35,482 bases of DNA, taken from contig JAVVPD010000011.1 in NCBI GenBank assembly GCA_036655975.1, positions 1 through 35,482 on the forward strand. Direction: 5' to 3'. Numbering within the stretch: the stretch's first letter is position 1; every line of letters begins with the position of its first letter. Source of the stretch: CASQEL01 sp036655975. GTDB taxonomy: Bacteria > Desulfobacterota > Desulfovibrionia > Desulfovibrionales > Desulfovibrionaceae. Shown here piece after piece: positions 1 to 7,640 of the stretch. The notes below the pieces were generated by a model that was not told the origin of the DNA, searched no databases, and saw only the letters and a list, made by a program, of their open reading frames with translations. The translations under genes were made by a program, and so were the position numbers.

Positions 1-1
1 C

Positions 2-955
2 CGCGCCCAAGCCCGCATTCGCGTGGATGAACCCACCGTAGCCATGCGCTTTGGTATCAACACCTCCCCCTTAGCCGGACGCGAAGGAAAATTGGTACAA
101 ACCCGCGTTATCTATGAACGCCTGATGAAAGAATCCCTCAGCAATGTGTCCATCCGCATTGAAGAAACCGACGAACGCGATGCCTTTTTGGTCAAAGGCC
201 GTGGTGAATTCCAAATGGCTATTCTTGTCGAAACCATGCGCCGTGAAGGTTTTGAACTTTCTGTGGGCCGCCCCGAAGTTATTTTGAAAAAAAATGAGCG
301 CGGTCAAACAATTGAACCGATTGAACATTTGTACGTTGATTGCGACGAAGCTTTCATGGGAATGGTTACCGAAAAGCTGGCCCAACGCAAAGGGCGCATG
401 ACCAATTGTGTTAATAACGGTACGGGCCGTGTACGTTTGGAATTTTCCGTGCCTGCGCGCGGGCTTATCGGCTATCGTGATGAATTTTTGACCGATACCA
501 AGGGCACCGGCATCATGAATTCCATCCTTGACGGGTATGAAGAATGGCGCGGTGACTTCCCCTCCCGTTTCAGCGGCTCCATTGTGGCTGACCGCGCGGG
601 GGCGGGCGTGGCCTATGGCCTCTTCAACCTTGAACCCCGTGGTACTTTGTTCCTCTCCCCCGGTCAGCCCGTGTACGAAGGCATGGTTGTGGGCGAACAT
701 AATCGCGAAAATGATATCGACGTAAACCCTTGTAAAGAAAAGAAACTCACCAACATGCGCGCCTCGGGCAAGGACGAACACGTCATTCTTACCCCCGTGC
801 GCCCCATAACCCTTGAATGGGCTCTGCACTTCATCCGCGAAGACGAACTTGTGGAAGTTACCCCCCATTCCATCCGTCTGCGTAAAGCCATCCTGTCCGC
901 GCAACGCCGCTACCAGACGGCAGGCCAGCGTAAAAAAGCTGACGCCTGCGCCTAA
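2..955 (+). CDS. typA: Ribosome-associated GTPase TypA/BipA, C-terminal part (5' truncated by window edge)
   Basis: Translational GTPase of the EF-G-like family that binds the 70S ribosome and helps late 50S assembly and stress adaptation. The reading frame is already open at base 2 and the GTPase domain lies outside the window. What remains is domain III onward: DEPTVAMRFGINTSPLAGREGK matches the family's DEPTV...NTSP..G.EGK block, followed by RIEETDERDAF, GRGEFQMAILVETMRREGFEL (EF-G-like domain V start) and the BipA-specific C-terminal domain with RGLIGYRDEFLTDTKGTG and HNRENDIDVNPCKEKKLTNMR. It ends with a basic KK tail. A GTG at 23 is an internal valine codon, not a start. A GC-rich hairpin follows the stop. 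Identity is secure; only the N-terminal half is missing. Confidence 0.95.
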   Translation, partial: RAQARIRVDEPTVAMRFGINTSPLAGREGKLVQTRVIYERLMKESLSNVSIRIEETDERDAFLVKGRGEFQMAILVETMRREGFELSVGRPEVILKKNERGQTIEPIEHLYVDCDEAFMGMVTEKLAQRKGRMTNCVNNGTGRVRLEFSVPARGLIGYRDEFLTDTKGTGIMNSILDGYEEWRGDFPSRFSGSIVADRAGAGVAYGLFNLEPRGTLFLSPGQPVYEGMVVGEHNRENDIDVNPCKEKKLTNMRASGKDEHVILTPVRPITLEWALHFIREDELVEVTPHSIRLRKAILSAQRRYQTAGQRKKADACA

Positions 956-960
956 TGTGG

Positions 961-992
961 AAAATGTGGGGAGGCTTTGCGGCCTCCCCACA
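961..992. terminator. Hairpin between convergent typA and cheV
   Basis: An 11-bp perfect stem (965-975 with 982-992) encloses a 6-nt loop. It lies between the typA stop (955) and the cheV stop (1001). Read on the - strand it is followed by four T residues (964-961), so it best fits a cheV terminator; on the + strand there is no T-tract, so for typA it is at most a weak or Rho-assisted stop. Confidence 0.6.
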
Positions 993-1000
993 CAGCCATG

Positions 1001-1960
1001 CTATCTATGGAGTTTTTCAGCGATGAGGCTGCGGACTTTTTGGGTCAGACTGGGCAGATCGGGCTTGGTGACTTGATCGTCAGCGCCCACGGCAATGCCT
1101 TTGTGGCGCAGGGCATCCGTAATAAGAGACGAAAAGAGAATCACCGGAAGATTACTCAAGGCGGGGCTGGCGCGGATTTTCCGAGTCAGGTTATGACCGT
1201 CCATTTCAGGCATTTCAATATCAGAAATGAGCAATTGCACCCTGTCCGTAAAATGTTCACCGGCCGCTTCTGCCTCTAACCGAGTTTTTTCAATATATTC
1301 CCACGCTTCTTTGCCACTGGCGGTGGCAGTCACTTTATACCCCGCGCTTCCCAAGGTATACTTAATGGTATTGCGTAGCGATGACGAGTCGTCGGCAATG
1401 AGAATATGGAAATGGGAGGCATCTTCCACGGGCTGGCTGCCTTCGCTCAACTGCAAGGCCAAGCAATAGGTAGAATCCATAGAGCCCACAATTTTTTCCA
1501 TATCAAGAATAAACAAAATACGCTCATCAATACGCACAACCCCCGTGATGCTTTCTTGCGAATACGAGTGGACGTGTTTGCCGGGGGCTTCAATATCATT
1601 CCAGCTCATACGATGAATACGGGTCACGCCAGAAACAAGAAAAGCCGTAACAATACCACTGAATTCGGACACGATAACTTTATGGGCGTCTTCGCTGACC
1701 ATGGTTTTGCCAAGCCATTTTGCCAGATCAACCAAGGGCAATACCCGACCGCGCAGATTAAAAGTGCCGAGTACGGCTTTATCGTGCTTACTGGGAACAT
1801 TGGTAATAGTGGGGCGGCGGATAATTTCCAGCACCTTCGCGACGTTCATGCCATAATAGCCACAGTAGCGCCTACCGTCAGGGAGTTCTTCATTAATATA
1901 AAACTCAATAATTTCAAGCTCATTAGTACCTGTTTCTAACAAAATATTATTTTGTGACAT
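1001..1960 (-). CDS. cheV: Chemotaxis protein CheV (CheW-like coupling domain plus receiver)
   Basis: Cytoplasmic chemotaxis coupling protein linking chemoreceptors to CheA, with a receiver domain thought to act in adaptation. Residues about 15-170 form the CheW-like domain (GYYGMNVAKVLEI, FNLRGRVLPLVDLAKWLG). Residues about 184-315 form a response-regulator receiver: acidic pair D190/D191 (LIADDS), phospho-acceptor D247 (ISDIEMPEMDG), S277/S278, and conserved K299 (VTKPD). The 319-residue length is normal for CheV. The ATG at 1960 has a good purine-rich ribosome site (AGGGAGAG) a few bases upstream. It stands alone on the - strand, without cheA or cheW neighbours. No sigma-28-like box was found upstream, unlike the chemoreceptor at 14.4-16.5 kb. 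Confidence 0.93.
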   Translation of the reverse strand: MSQNNILLETGTNELEIIEFYINEELPDGRRYCGYYGMNVAKVLEIIRRPTITNVPSKHDKAVLGTFNLRGRVLPLVDLAKWLGKTMVSEDAHKVIVSEFSGIVTAFLVSGVTRIHRMSWNDIEAPGKHVHSYSQESITGVVRIDERILFILDMEKIVGSMDSTYCLALQLSEGSQPVEDASHFHILIADDSSSLRNTIKYTLGSAGYKVTATASGKEAWEYIEKTRLEAEAAGEHFTDRVQLLISDIEMPEMDGHNLTRKIRASPALSNLPVILFSSLITDALRHKGIAVGADDQVTKPDLPSLTQKVRSLIAEKLHR

Positions 1961-2176
1961 ATGCTCTCCCTCGCCCCGTAGGGCAGCCAGATACTGGTAT
2001 AATCGCTTGTAATGAATATTGCGTATTTATCAACAAAGCAAGCAATTCTGCACTGCGCCCAGAGGAGGCGCGCGAGCATCGCCCATGCAGCATTCAACCT
2101 TATCGACCTTTTTTCTGAAGACTTGATACCTGAAAGATTACACGTACAATTTTTGCTGCGTATACACAAGGGAACT

Positions 2177-2827
2177 TCATGAACTGCTCGGGGGATGTGC
2201 CGCGTAGTGAACACAAAGTTCCCGCATTTCGCACACATGGCACAAGGGTTTTCGGGCATCACACACGTGGCGCCCAAACCATACCAAACGGTGGTTGACC
2301 TGCCCCCATTCTTCACGGGGAAAGAGGCGCATGAGATCTTGTTCCACAGCTACGGGATTGGTGTTATCGGTCAGCCCCAAACGAAGGCAGATGCGCTTCA
2401 CGTGGGTGTCCACCGCCAGCCCCTCGTTGATGCCAAAAGCCCCCCACAATACCACATTGGCAGTTTTGCGGGCCACCCCCGGCAAAGTAATCAATGCCTC
2501 AAGGCTTTGCGGCACCTGACCGCCGTATGTACGGGTAACGGCCTGCGCGGCCGCAATAATATTTTTAGCTTTATTATGATAAAATCCGGTTGAATGGATA
2601 ACCTTTTCGACGTCCAGCAAGGGGGCCTCCGCCAAGGCGGCGGCGTCGGGCCAGCGTCCAAAAAGCACCGGTGTTACCATGTTGACCCGCGCATCGGTGC
2701 ATTGCGCGGACAGCACGGTGGCAACGAGTAATTGCCACGCGCCAGCAGCCACAAGGTGGGTTTGCGGCGTGGGGTAGCGGACTTGTAGCAGGCGCAAAAC
2801 GGCCTGAGCGCGTTGGGCTGTGTTCAT
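2177..2827 (-). CDS. nth: Endonuclease III, DNA N-glycosylase/AP lyase
   Basis: Base-excision repair glycosylase that removes oxidised pyrimidines and nicks the abasic site. In the longer reading (start 2872) the helix-hairpin-helix is LPGVARKTANVV with catalytic Lys136, the catalytic Asp is D155 in AVDTHVKR, and the [4Fe-4S] loop is C204-X6-C211-X2-C214-X5-C220, exactly the family spacing. The start chosen is the ATG at 2827 because MNTAQRAQAVLRLL aligns with the N-terminus of E. coli Nth (MNKAKRLEIL); the alternative ATG at 2872 adds 15 residues with no counterpart I recognise. Neither start has a strong ribosome site. It is separated by about 200 bp from cheV downstream and diverges from the small lipoprotein gene at 2919. 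Confidence 0.93.
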   Translation of the reverse strand: MNTAQRAQAVLRLLQVRYPTPQTHLVAAGAWQLLVATVLSAQCTDARVNMVTPVLFGRWPDAAALAEAPLLDVEKVIHSTGFYHNKAKNIIAAAQAVTRTYGGQVPQSLEALITLPGVARKTANVVLWGAFGINEGLAVDTHVKRICLRLGLTDNTNPVAVEQDLMRLFPREEWGQVNHRLVWFGRHVCDARKPLCHVCEMRELCVHYAAHPPSSS

Positions 2828-2918
2828 ACAAATATGTTGCCATACAAAGGGATTCGGAGCAATATGTGACATAGGTTACCCAACAGCATACAACAATATA
2901 CCATAGGTTCTAAGCACC

Positions 2919-3176
2919 ATGAAATCCAAAATTATTTACATATTTCTTGCCATCGCCGCCACGCTTGTTTTATGCTCCTGCAACAAGCAGCAAACGAAAC
3001 CACAGACAATTGAAGACTATAACCTCACTCAGGCTATGGACGAATGCAAAACCAGCGCTTCGGCCATGAACGACGGGGCCAAAAACTCTAGCAACCCATT
3101 GTGGGACAGCTATTTTCAAATGTGCATGAATTCCAAAGGGTATAAACCCGCAGACTACAAACATATGTGGTATTAA
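2919..3176 (+). CDS. Small predicted lipoprotein, 85 residues, function unknown
   Basis: The protein starts with a short basic n-region (MKSK), a hydrophobic stretch (IIYIFLAIAATLVL) and a lipobox LCSC, giving a lipidated Cys at residue 20. The mature part is about 65 residues, hydrophilic, rich in Asn, Lys and Gln, with two further Cys (DECKT and QMCMN) that could form a disulfide in the periplasm; the C-terminus is aromatic (KHMWY). I do not recognise the family. The stop is 3 bases before the TTG start of cutA, so the two are probably co-transcribed. There is no strong Shine-Dalgarno. The signal peptide and lipobox argue that it is a real gene. Confidence 0.7.
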   Translation: MKSKIIYIFLAIAATLVLCSCNKQQTKPQTIEDYNLTQAMDECKTSASAMNDGAKNSSNPLWDSYFQMCMNSKGYKPADYKHMWY

Positions 3177-3179
3177 ACT

Positions 3180-3515
3180 TTGAAAAATCCCCCGCAAGCT
3201 CTTCTCGTATACATCACTGTGAAGGACGCTTTGCAAGGCATGGCTATTGCCAAAGCTTTGGTGGAACAAAGGCTTGCGGCCTGTGTTACAATTTTACCCG
3301 CCGTGCAATCGGTTTTTCACTGGGATTCTGCCGTACAATGCAATGAAGAAAACGTGCTGTTGTGTAAAAGCACCCAGGATCACTTTGAAAATTTATGCAC
3401 GGCGGTGTGTGCCTTGCACTCCTATACCACACCGTGCGTTGTGGCCGTGCCCATTGTTGCGGGAAATCCCGACTTTTTACAATGGGTATATGACACAACC
3501 CATTTGACATCCTAA
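3180..3515 (+). CDS. cutA: Divalent-cation tolerance protein CutA
   Basis: Small trimeric CutA1-family protein, structurally like PII signalling proteins and linked to copper and divalent metal tolerance, although its molecular role is not settled. The family pattern is clear: VYITVKD at the first strand, AKALVEQRLAACVTILPAVQSVFHWDSAV (family: L...RLAAC.....P..S.Y.W.G), LLCKST, and the C-terminal block HSYTTPCVVAVPIVAGNPDFLQWV (family: HPY..P......V..G...YL.W). The length of 111 residues is typical. The start is taken as TTG at 3180, the only one that keeps the first beta strand; the next ATG (3240) would delete it. It follows the lipoprotein gene by 3 bases and precedes the kinase gene by 18. 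Confidence 0.9.
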   Translation: MKNPPQALLVYITVKDALQGMAIAKALVEQRLAACVTILPAVQSVFHWDSAVQCNEENVLLCKSTQDHFENLCTAVCALHSYTTPCVVAVPIVAGNPDFLQWVYDTTHLTS

Positions 3516-3533
3516 TTTTTTTGAGGAGAACGC

Positions 3534-4475
3534 ATGTCCATCTATGTCTCTGGTTCCTTGGCCTATGACCGTATCATGACCTTCCCGGGCAAATTTCAAG
3601 ACCATATTCTGCCGGAAAAACTGCATATTTTAAATGTCAGCTTTATGGTGGATCGCATGGAAGAAAAACGCGGTGGCTGTGCGGGCAACATCGCCTATAC
3701 ACTGGCGCTGCTGGGCGAAAAGCCCATTCTGCTCGCCGCTGGCGGTCGCGACTTTGCCAACTACGCCGAATTTCTGACCGGGCTTGGCCTAACGCTGGAA
3801 GGTATCCGCCTGACAGAAGATGTATTCACAGCCACCTGTAATATCACCACGGACTTTCAAAGCAACCAGATTACCGGTTTTCACCCTGGAGCCATGACCT
3901 TGGGCAGCGAATACACCTTCCCCAATCTCGACCCCGCCGCCGACATTGCCATTGTTTCCCCCGGCAATCTTGATGACATGCGAAGACTGCCCAAGTATTT
4001 CCGCGAAAAGAAGGTACCGTATATTTATGATCCGGGCCAGCAATTGCCCGTGCTCAGCGGTGACGAACTTCTGGACGGGCTCACCGGATCCTTTGCCATG
4101 ACCACCAACGACTATGAATTGAATTTGATTTGCAACAAAACCGGCAAAACCAAGGCCGAATTGCAAACCCGCACCCAATGGCTGGTCACAACCTATGGGG
4201 AAAAAGGTTCCGCCATCAACGGTGATACCTTTGTCACCATTCCCGCCGTCCCGCCCCGTCAAGTGGTTGACCCCACCGGCGCTGGGGATGCCCACCGTGG
4301 GGGCTTGATCAAGGGCCTGCGCTTGGGTCTCAGCATGCCCGAGGCCGCGTGCATGGCTGCAACTGCCGCCAGCTTTGCGGTGGAAGAATACGGCACCCAA
4401 GCCCACAGTTTTGACAAAGCAACATTTTTAGCCCGCCACACCAGCGCCTTCCCAGATTCAATCCTGCCTTGGTAG
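3534..4475 (+). CDS. PfkB-family carbohydrate kinase (ribokinase/adenosine kinase-like)
   Basis: ATP-dependent sugar or nucleoside kinase of the ribokinase superfamily. It carries the N-terminal PfkB block (RGGCAGNIAYTLALLGEKPILL, residues 46-67) and the C-terminal anion-hole motif DPTGAGD (246-252), where D252 is the expected catalytic base, followed by AHRGGLIKGL. The length of 313 residues is normal. The start has a strong ribosome site, TGAGGAG, seven bases before ATG 3534. The specific substrate cannot be read from the sequence; the overall look (GSLAYDRIMTFPG, short lid) resembles proteins annotated as adenosine kinase-like in deltaproteobacteria. It converges on larC; a T-first inverted repeat and a two-hairpin element separate them. 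Confidence 0.88.
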   Translation: MSIYVSGSLAYDRIMTFPGKFQDHILPEKLHILNVSFMVDRMEEKRGGCAGNIAYTLALLGEKPILLAAGGRDFANYAEFLTGLGLTLEGIRLTEDVFTATCNITTDFQSNQITGFHPGAMTLGSEYTFPNLDPAADIAIVSPGNLDDMRRLPKYFREKKVPYIYDPGQQLPVLSGDELLDGLTGSFAMTTNDYELNLICNKTGKTKAELQTRTQWLVTTYGEKGSAINGDTFVTIPAVPPRQVVDPTGAGDAHRGGLIKGLRLGLSMPEAACMAATAASFAVEEYGTQAHSFDKATFLARHTSAFPDSILPW

Positions 4476-4490
4476 TACCTGCGTAGCACT

Positions 4491-4558
4491 TTTTTGTGCG
4501 GATTTTGCCCCCCCTTGCCCTTGGTAAGAGTCGTCTTTTCGCAAAGTCCGCACAAAAA
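4491..4558. repeat. Inverted repeat 3' of the PfkB kinase gene
   Basis: A 12-bp perfect inverted repeat (4491-4502 with 4547-4558), extendable with imperfect pairing inward (TTTTGC / GCAAAG), encloses about 44 bases. T-runs begin the left arm and A-runs end the right arm, the reverse of a normal A-stem-T terminator, so it does not look like a classic Rho-independent stop. It could be a transcript-end structure or a short mobile-element remnant. Confidence 0.5.
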
Positions 4559-4578
4559 TTTTAGCCTAAGCTAGGCCT

Positions 4579-4630
4579 AAGGGGCGGGCGACGGTTCTCG
4601 TCGCCAGAGCATTGAGCAAAACGCTCTAAG
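4579..4630 (-). repeat. Two-hairpin intergenic element, copy 1
   Basis: Read on the - strand from the larC stop: an outer hairpin with stem AGAGC/GCTCT, then a second hairpin with stem GGCGAC/GTCGCC around GAGAACC, then GCCCC. A second copy at 9655-9704 on the + strand shares a 32-nt identical core covering the end of hairpin 1, all of hairpin 2 and the GCCCC tail; the hairpin-1 loop differs by substitutions and a 1-nt indel while its stem is kept. This copy overlaps the larC stop codon (4626-4628). Confidence 0.75.
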
Positions 4631-5816
4631 ACTTGTTTTCACCACCACCCAGCCGCATGGCCGGCAGCCCCACACCGGCCTTCGCCGCAGCCCTTCGCAT
4701 CGCCGTGCACTCCGGTCGTGTGTAGGCTTGCCCGTCCACAACATAGGCCTTCACCGCACTACCGCCCTGCGCTACGCTCTTCCGTGGCAAGACCACCCGC
4801 CCCAGTTGTTGCCAGCGTATCCCTAAACTGTGCGTATGCCGCACCACCGCCGCGCATACTTCTGGCCCGTGCTGTGGCATACACAAAACCCGCAGCAGCC
4901 CCCCCGCACGATTTTTTTTGGTGATGCCCGCCAGCCACAAGACATCCAACACCTTTTCCATGTCCGCCAAACATGCTATCGCCGCCCCCAATTCCTCACC
5001 GGTCAGGTGATCCATATGTGTCTCCAGCTGGAGCACTTCCTCTGGCTGCCCGCCACATGCCGCGCCCAGTTTTTCGCCCAAGGGCGTCTTTTCCCCTTCC
5101 TGCGCGCGCTCCTCCCCATCTTCCATAAGCCACGCCCGCAAACCGTACGGTACGGGCCTGGAACCATAGCCCGTGCCCATGGCCTTAACCCTTCCGGCGG
5201 GCCAAGCCCCCCCGCATTCGGCCAGCCCATGCACAAGGGCCGCCCCCGTGGGGGTGATCAGCTCCGTAGTGGCTTCCGTAGAGAACAGTATCTTCCCCTG
5301 CAACAGATACGCCGTAGCCGGAGCCGGCAAGGGTAATCTTCCGTGCGCGCAGTCAATCCACCCTGAAAACAGGGGCAAGGCTGAGGTCACAACCCGGGTA
5401 ATAGCCAATTGTTCCAAGCCCCAAGCCACCCCCAGAATATCCACCAAGGTGTCAATAGCACCGACTTCATGAAAATGTACCTGCCCGGGGGAGATGCCGT
5501 GGGCATGCGCTTCGGCTTCTGTCAAGGCATCAAGCACCCGCATGGCCTTGCCCCGCACCGCCGCCGACACCTCTACACGCGCAAAAATAGCGGCAATGTC
5601 GTGGGGATGACGCAGGGGTTGCGGCGCCTCCCAGTTGACCTCCACCCGCCTGCCAGGGCCCGCCGCGCGCTGTTCAGGCCAGGTTTGCAACTGGCAGTTG
5701 ATGCCAGCCCCGTGCAGCAAAAGCGCTAAAGGCTCCAGCGCCAAACCCATATCGACTAAGGCGGCAAGGGTCATATCGCCACTGATTCCGTTGCGACAAT
5801 CCAAATATACAAGCAT
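4626..5816 (-). CDS. larC: LarC-family nickel-pincer cofactor protein (nickel insertion)
   Basis: LarC inserts nickel into the pyridinium-dithiocarboxylate mononucleotide cofactor used by LarA lactate racemase and related enzymes. The family's N-terminal signature is present (YLDCRNGISGDMTLAALVDMG, residues 4-24), as are VHFHEVGAIDTLVDILG (113-129) and TELITPTGAALV. The C-terminal cyclisation/ferredoxin-like domain (LETHMDHLTGEELGAAI, then MEKVLDVLW) is in the same frame, so this is a single ORF and not the split larC1/larC2 with a frameshift known in Lactobacillus. At 396 residues it is full length. larB, larE and larA are not in the window, so the client enzyme is unknown. The 3' end overlaps the two-hairpin element. 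Divergent to the CBS-ACT gene. Confidence 0.88.
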   Translation of the reverse strand: MLVYLDCRNGISGDMTLAALVDMGLALEPLALLLHGAGINCQLQTWPEQRAAGPGRRVEVNWEAPQPLRHPHDIAAIFARVEVSAAVRGKAMRVLDALTEAEAHAHGISPGQVHFHEVGAIDTLVDILGVAWGLEQLAITRVVTSALPLFSGWIDCAHGRLPLPAPATAYLLQGKILFSTEATTELITPTGAALVHGLAECGGAWPAGRVKAMGTGYGSRPVPYGLRAWLMEDGEERAQEGEKTPLGEKLGAACGGQPEEVLQLETHMDHLTGEELGAAIACLADMEKVLDVLWLAGITKKNRAGGLLRVLCMPQHGPEVCAAVVRHTHSLGIRWQQLGRVVLPRKSVAQGGSAVKAYVVDGQAYTRPECTAMRRAAAKAGVGLPAMRLGGGENKS

Positions 5817-5837
5817 ATACCCCTTCCATGAAAAAGG

Positions 5838-5866
5838 TTGTCTGACAGAAATTTTCCCTATATACT
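5838..5866 (+). promoter_or_regulatory. Putative sigma-70 promoter of the CBS-ACT gene
   Basis: TTGTCT (5838-5843), a 17-nt spacer and TATACT (5861-5866, one mismatch from TATAAT) lie in the divergent gap. The predicted transcript start is near 5873, giving a leader of about 90 nt that contains a GGGG-CCG-CCCC inverted repeat. Confidence 0.55.
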
Positions 5867-5964
5867 GACTTCAGCTATTTGACGAATCTTGCGTACGCGG
5901 GGCCGCCCCAGCGTTGTGCTCTTTGTATCACTGACTTTTTATGCTGTTCGCCCAAGGAGGGCCT

Positions 5965-6645
5965 ATGCTCATTCGAAATTGGATGACCAGGGAGGTCATC
6001 ACCGTCACCCCTGAAACATCCATGCTGAAAGCATCCAAGTTAATGAAAGAACATGATATTCGTCGTTTGCCCGTCATTGATTCCGAAAATCACGTGGTGG
6101 GGATTGTTTCGGATCGGGACATCAAAGACGCTTCCCCGTCCAAAGCGACCACGCTGGATATGCACGAATTATACTATCTTTTGTCTGAATTGAAAATCAA
6201 GTCCATCATGACCCCCCATCCCACCACGGTCAGCCCCACCGACACGGTGGAAACCGTGGCAATGCTCATGGAAGAACGCGGTTTTGGCGGTATTCCCGTT
6301 GTGGATGACGATGGCAAACTGGTGGGCATTATCAGCGACCATGACGTATTTAAAGTGCTCATCAGCATCACCGGTGTGCGCCAAGGCGGCGTGCAGTTGG
6401 CCTTTAACGTGCCGGACAAAACAGGGAGCATGCGCCCCATTCTTGACGCCTTGCGGCTTAACCATGCGAGCATTATTTCTATTTTATCCTCAAACGATTC
6501 CACCGAACTTGGCACACGGCATGTGTTCATTCGCCTCCGGCCCATGGAAACAGCGGCTGAGGACGCGCTGATTACAGTATTTAAAGAACAGTTCAATCTG
6601 CTGTATTGGGCGCGTAACGCTGTCCACTTGACAGAAAAGAGCTAA
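5965..6645 (+). CDS. CBS-domain pair plus ACT-like domain protein (AcuB-like)
   Basis: Predicted cytosolic adenine-nucleotide or ligand-sensing protein. CBS 1 spans about residues 1-58 (MTREVITVTPETSMLKASKLMKEHDIRRLPVID...GIVSDRDI) and CBS 2 about 80-135 (IMTPHPTTVSPTDTVETVAMLMEERGFGGIPVVDDDGKLVGIISDHDVF). Residues about 142-226 resemble an ACT domain (VQLAFNVPDKTGSMRPILDALRLNHASIISI). This CBS-CBS-ACT order is that of AcuB-type proteins; the ligand is not known from sequence. The start is placed at ATG 5965, five bases after a strong AAGGAGG; an ATG at 5941 would put that ribosome site inside the gene. It stands alone, with its own promoter, upstream of dsrC. Confidence 0.85.
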   Translation: MLIRNWMTREVITVTPETSMLKASKLMKEHDIRRLPVIDSENHVVGIVSDRDIKDASPSKATTLDMHELYYLLSELKIKSIMTPHPTTVSPTDTVETVAMLMEERGFGGIPVVDDDGKLVGIISDHDVFKVLISITGVRQGGVQLAFNVPDKTGSMRPILDALRLNHASIISILSSNDSTELGTRHVFIRLRPMETAAEDALITVFKEQFNLLYWARNAVHLTEKS

Positions 6646-6880
6646 ACACTCAGCTATGTACCAAAAATCACAAACTTTTCGGCAAGAGCTTTTATACCCA
6701 CCAGGCTAAACACCCCATAATAGACTTGCTATTTATACAAATCTGTGTCAAACTGCCTTTTGTATCGGGTAGCTATTTTTAAAAAGTAATTATCCCTAAC
6801 ACATTGACGTGGCACAATCGGCCATTAGGCAGCGGCTTGATGGTCGTCAATAAGGAAAGCCCCGCGTACTCTGAGCGGGT

Positions 6881-6908
6881 TATAATTGTACGAAACTGTC
6901 CAAGGAGG
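6881..6908 (+). promoter_or_regulatory. dsrC upstream signals: TATAAT box and strong ribosome binding site
   Basis: A perfect TATAAT (6881-6886) precedes a strong AAGGAGG (6902-6908), six bases before the dsrC ATG at 6915. No good -35 hexamer lies at the right distance; the spacer region instead holds a small CCCGC/GCGGG stem (6861-6879). The ribosome site decides the start; the -10 call is tentative. Confidence 0.4.
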
Positions 6909-6914
6909 ACACAC

Positions 6915-7232
6915 ATGGCCGAGATCACTTATAAGGGCAAAAGCTTTGAAGTTGATGAAGATGGTTTCCTGCTCCGTTTTGACGACTGGTGCCCCGAATG
7001 GATGGAATACGTAAAAGAATCCGAAGGCATCACCGACATTAATCCTGACCACCAGAAAATTCTTGACTTTTTGCAGGACTACTACAAGAAAAACGGTATT
7101 GCCCCCATGGTTCGCATTCTGTCCAAAAACACCGGTTACAAACTGAAAGAAGTGTACGAACTCTTTCCTTCTGGCCCCGGCAAAGGCGCTTGCAAAATGG
7201 CTGGTCTGCCCAAGCCCACCGGCTGCGTGTAG
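6915..7232 (+). CDS. dsrC: DsrC, sulfur-carrier protein of dissimilatory sulfite reduction
   Basis: DsrC is the substrate protein of dissimilatory sulfite reductase DsrAB: its two C-terminal cysteines carry sulfur as a trisulfide that the membrane DsrMKJOP complex reduces. The 105-residue protein has the family fold sequence (ITYKGKSFEVDEDGFLL, W26-region DWCPEWMEYVKESEGI, DHQKILDFLQDYY, RILSKNTGYKLKEVYELFPSGPGKGACK) and ends CKMAGLPKPTGCV. Cys93 and the penultimate Cys104 are exactly 11 residues apart, which marks true DsrC rather than TusE or RspA paralogues that lack one Cys. The start at 6915 is set by AAGGAGG; an upstream in-frame start at 6804 would add 37 unsupported residues. dsrAB is not adjacent. 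A strong terminator follows. Confidence 0.96.
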   Translation: MAEITYKGKSFEVDEDGFLLRFDDWCPEWMEYVKESEGITDINPDHQKILDFLQDYYKKNGIAPMVRILSKNTGYKLKEVYELFPSGPGKGACKMAGLPKPTGCV

Positions 7233-7251
7233 TCAACGACGCGTTATTTTA

Positions 7252-7288
7252 CAAAAAAAAGGAAGGTTTCGGCCTTCCTTTTTTTGTT
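7252..7288. terminator. Rho-independent terminator of dsrC
   Basis: AAGGAAGG and CCTTCCTT form a stem around a TTTCGG-type loop (7259-7280). It is preceded by a run of A and followed by a run of T, so it can work in both directions: as the dsrC terminator on + and for the convergent zinc-ribbon gene on -. Confidence 0.9.
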
Positions 7289-7316
7289 TCTTAGCCCTTA
7301 CGGACTCTTAAAGCAT

Positions 7317-7619
7317 TTAGGCATTGCCACTGTGCATACCTGAAAAAACACCGTCATTCTTTTGCACCCTGACAATCTGCACATGAAATGTATCCCCTTT
7401 AGTACAGCGGGGACATCCATTCGTGATGAGCAAACAATGGGAATCCACTTCTAAAGGGTCAATACCCGCACCCAAAAGAATTTTAGTTGAACGCCCCGCT
7501 TCCCACATAATCGGACTGCCGCATTTGCCGCATTCCACAAAAATCATTTCTGAATCAAAAGAGGCGGGGGCATAGAGATTTTTTTGTTCTAATAACGCTT
7601 TTGCTTCATGCTTTTCCAT
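7317..7619 (-). CDS. Small zinc-ribbon-like protein, 100 residues, function unknown
   Basis: A short soluble protein with two CxxC pairs, C30-GK-C33 and C69-PR-C72, about 36 residues apart, plus C62. The arrangement fits a treble-clef or zinc-ribbon metal site, or a small redox protein. No signal peptide or membrane segment is seen. The start is ATG 7619, seven bases after GGAGGA; the in-frame GTG at 7634 overlaps that ribosome site and is rejected. It converges with dsrC across a shared terminator and diverges from mutL across overlapping promoters. I do not recognise the family; a role with the neighbouring sulfur genes is only a possibility. Confidence 0.75.
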   Translation of the reverse strand: MEKHEAKALLEQKNLYAPASFDSEMIFVECGKCGSPIMWEAGRSTKILLGAGIDPLEVDSHCLLITNGCPRCTKGDTFHVQIVRVQKNDGVFSGMHSGNA

Positions 7620-7640
7620 AGATAGATCCTCCACGCGGAG

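Noticed and set aside
71..991. 306-residue open frame antisense to typA
   Set aside because: It lies entirely opposite a secure typA frame, has no family pattern and reflects codon bias of the real gene.
1936..2316. 126-residue frame on - between cheV and nth
   Set aside because: It overlaps both genes, is Cys-rich without pattern, and has no ribosome site.
6811..6826. Sigma-54-like TGGCAC upstream of dsrC
   Set aside because: The -12 element is missing: GC lies 8 instead of 10 bases after GG and TTGC is absent.
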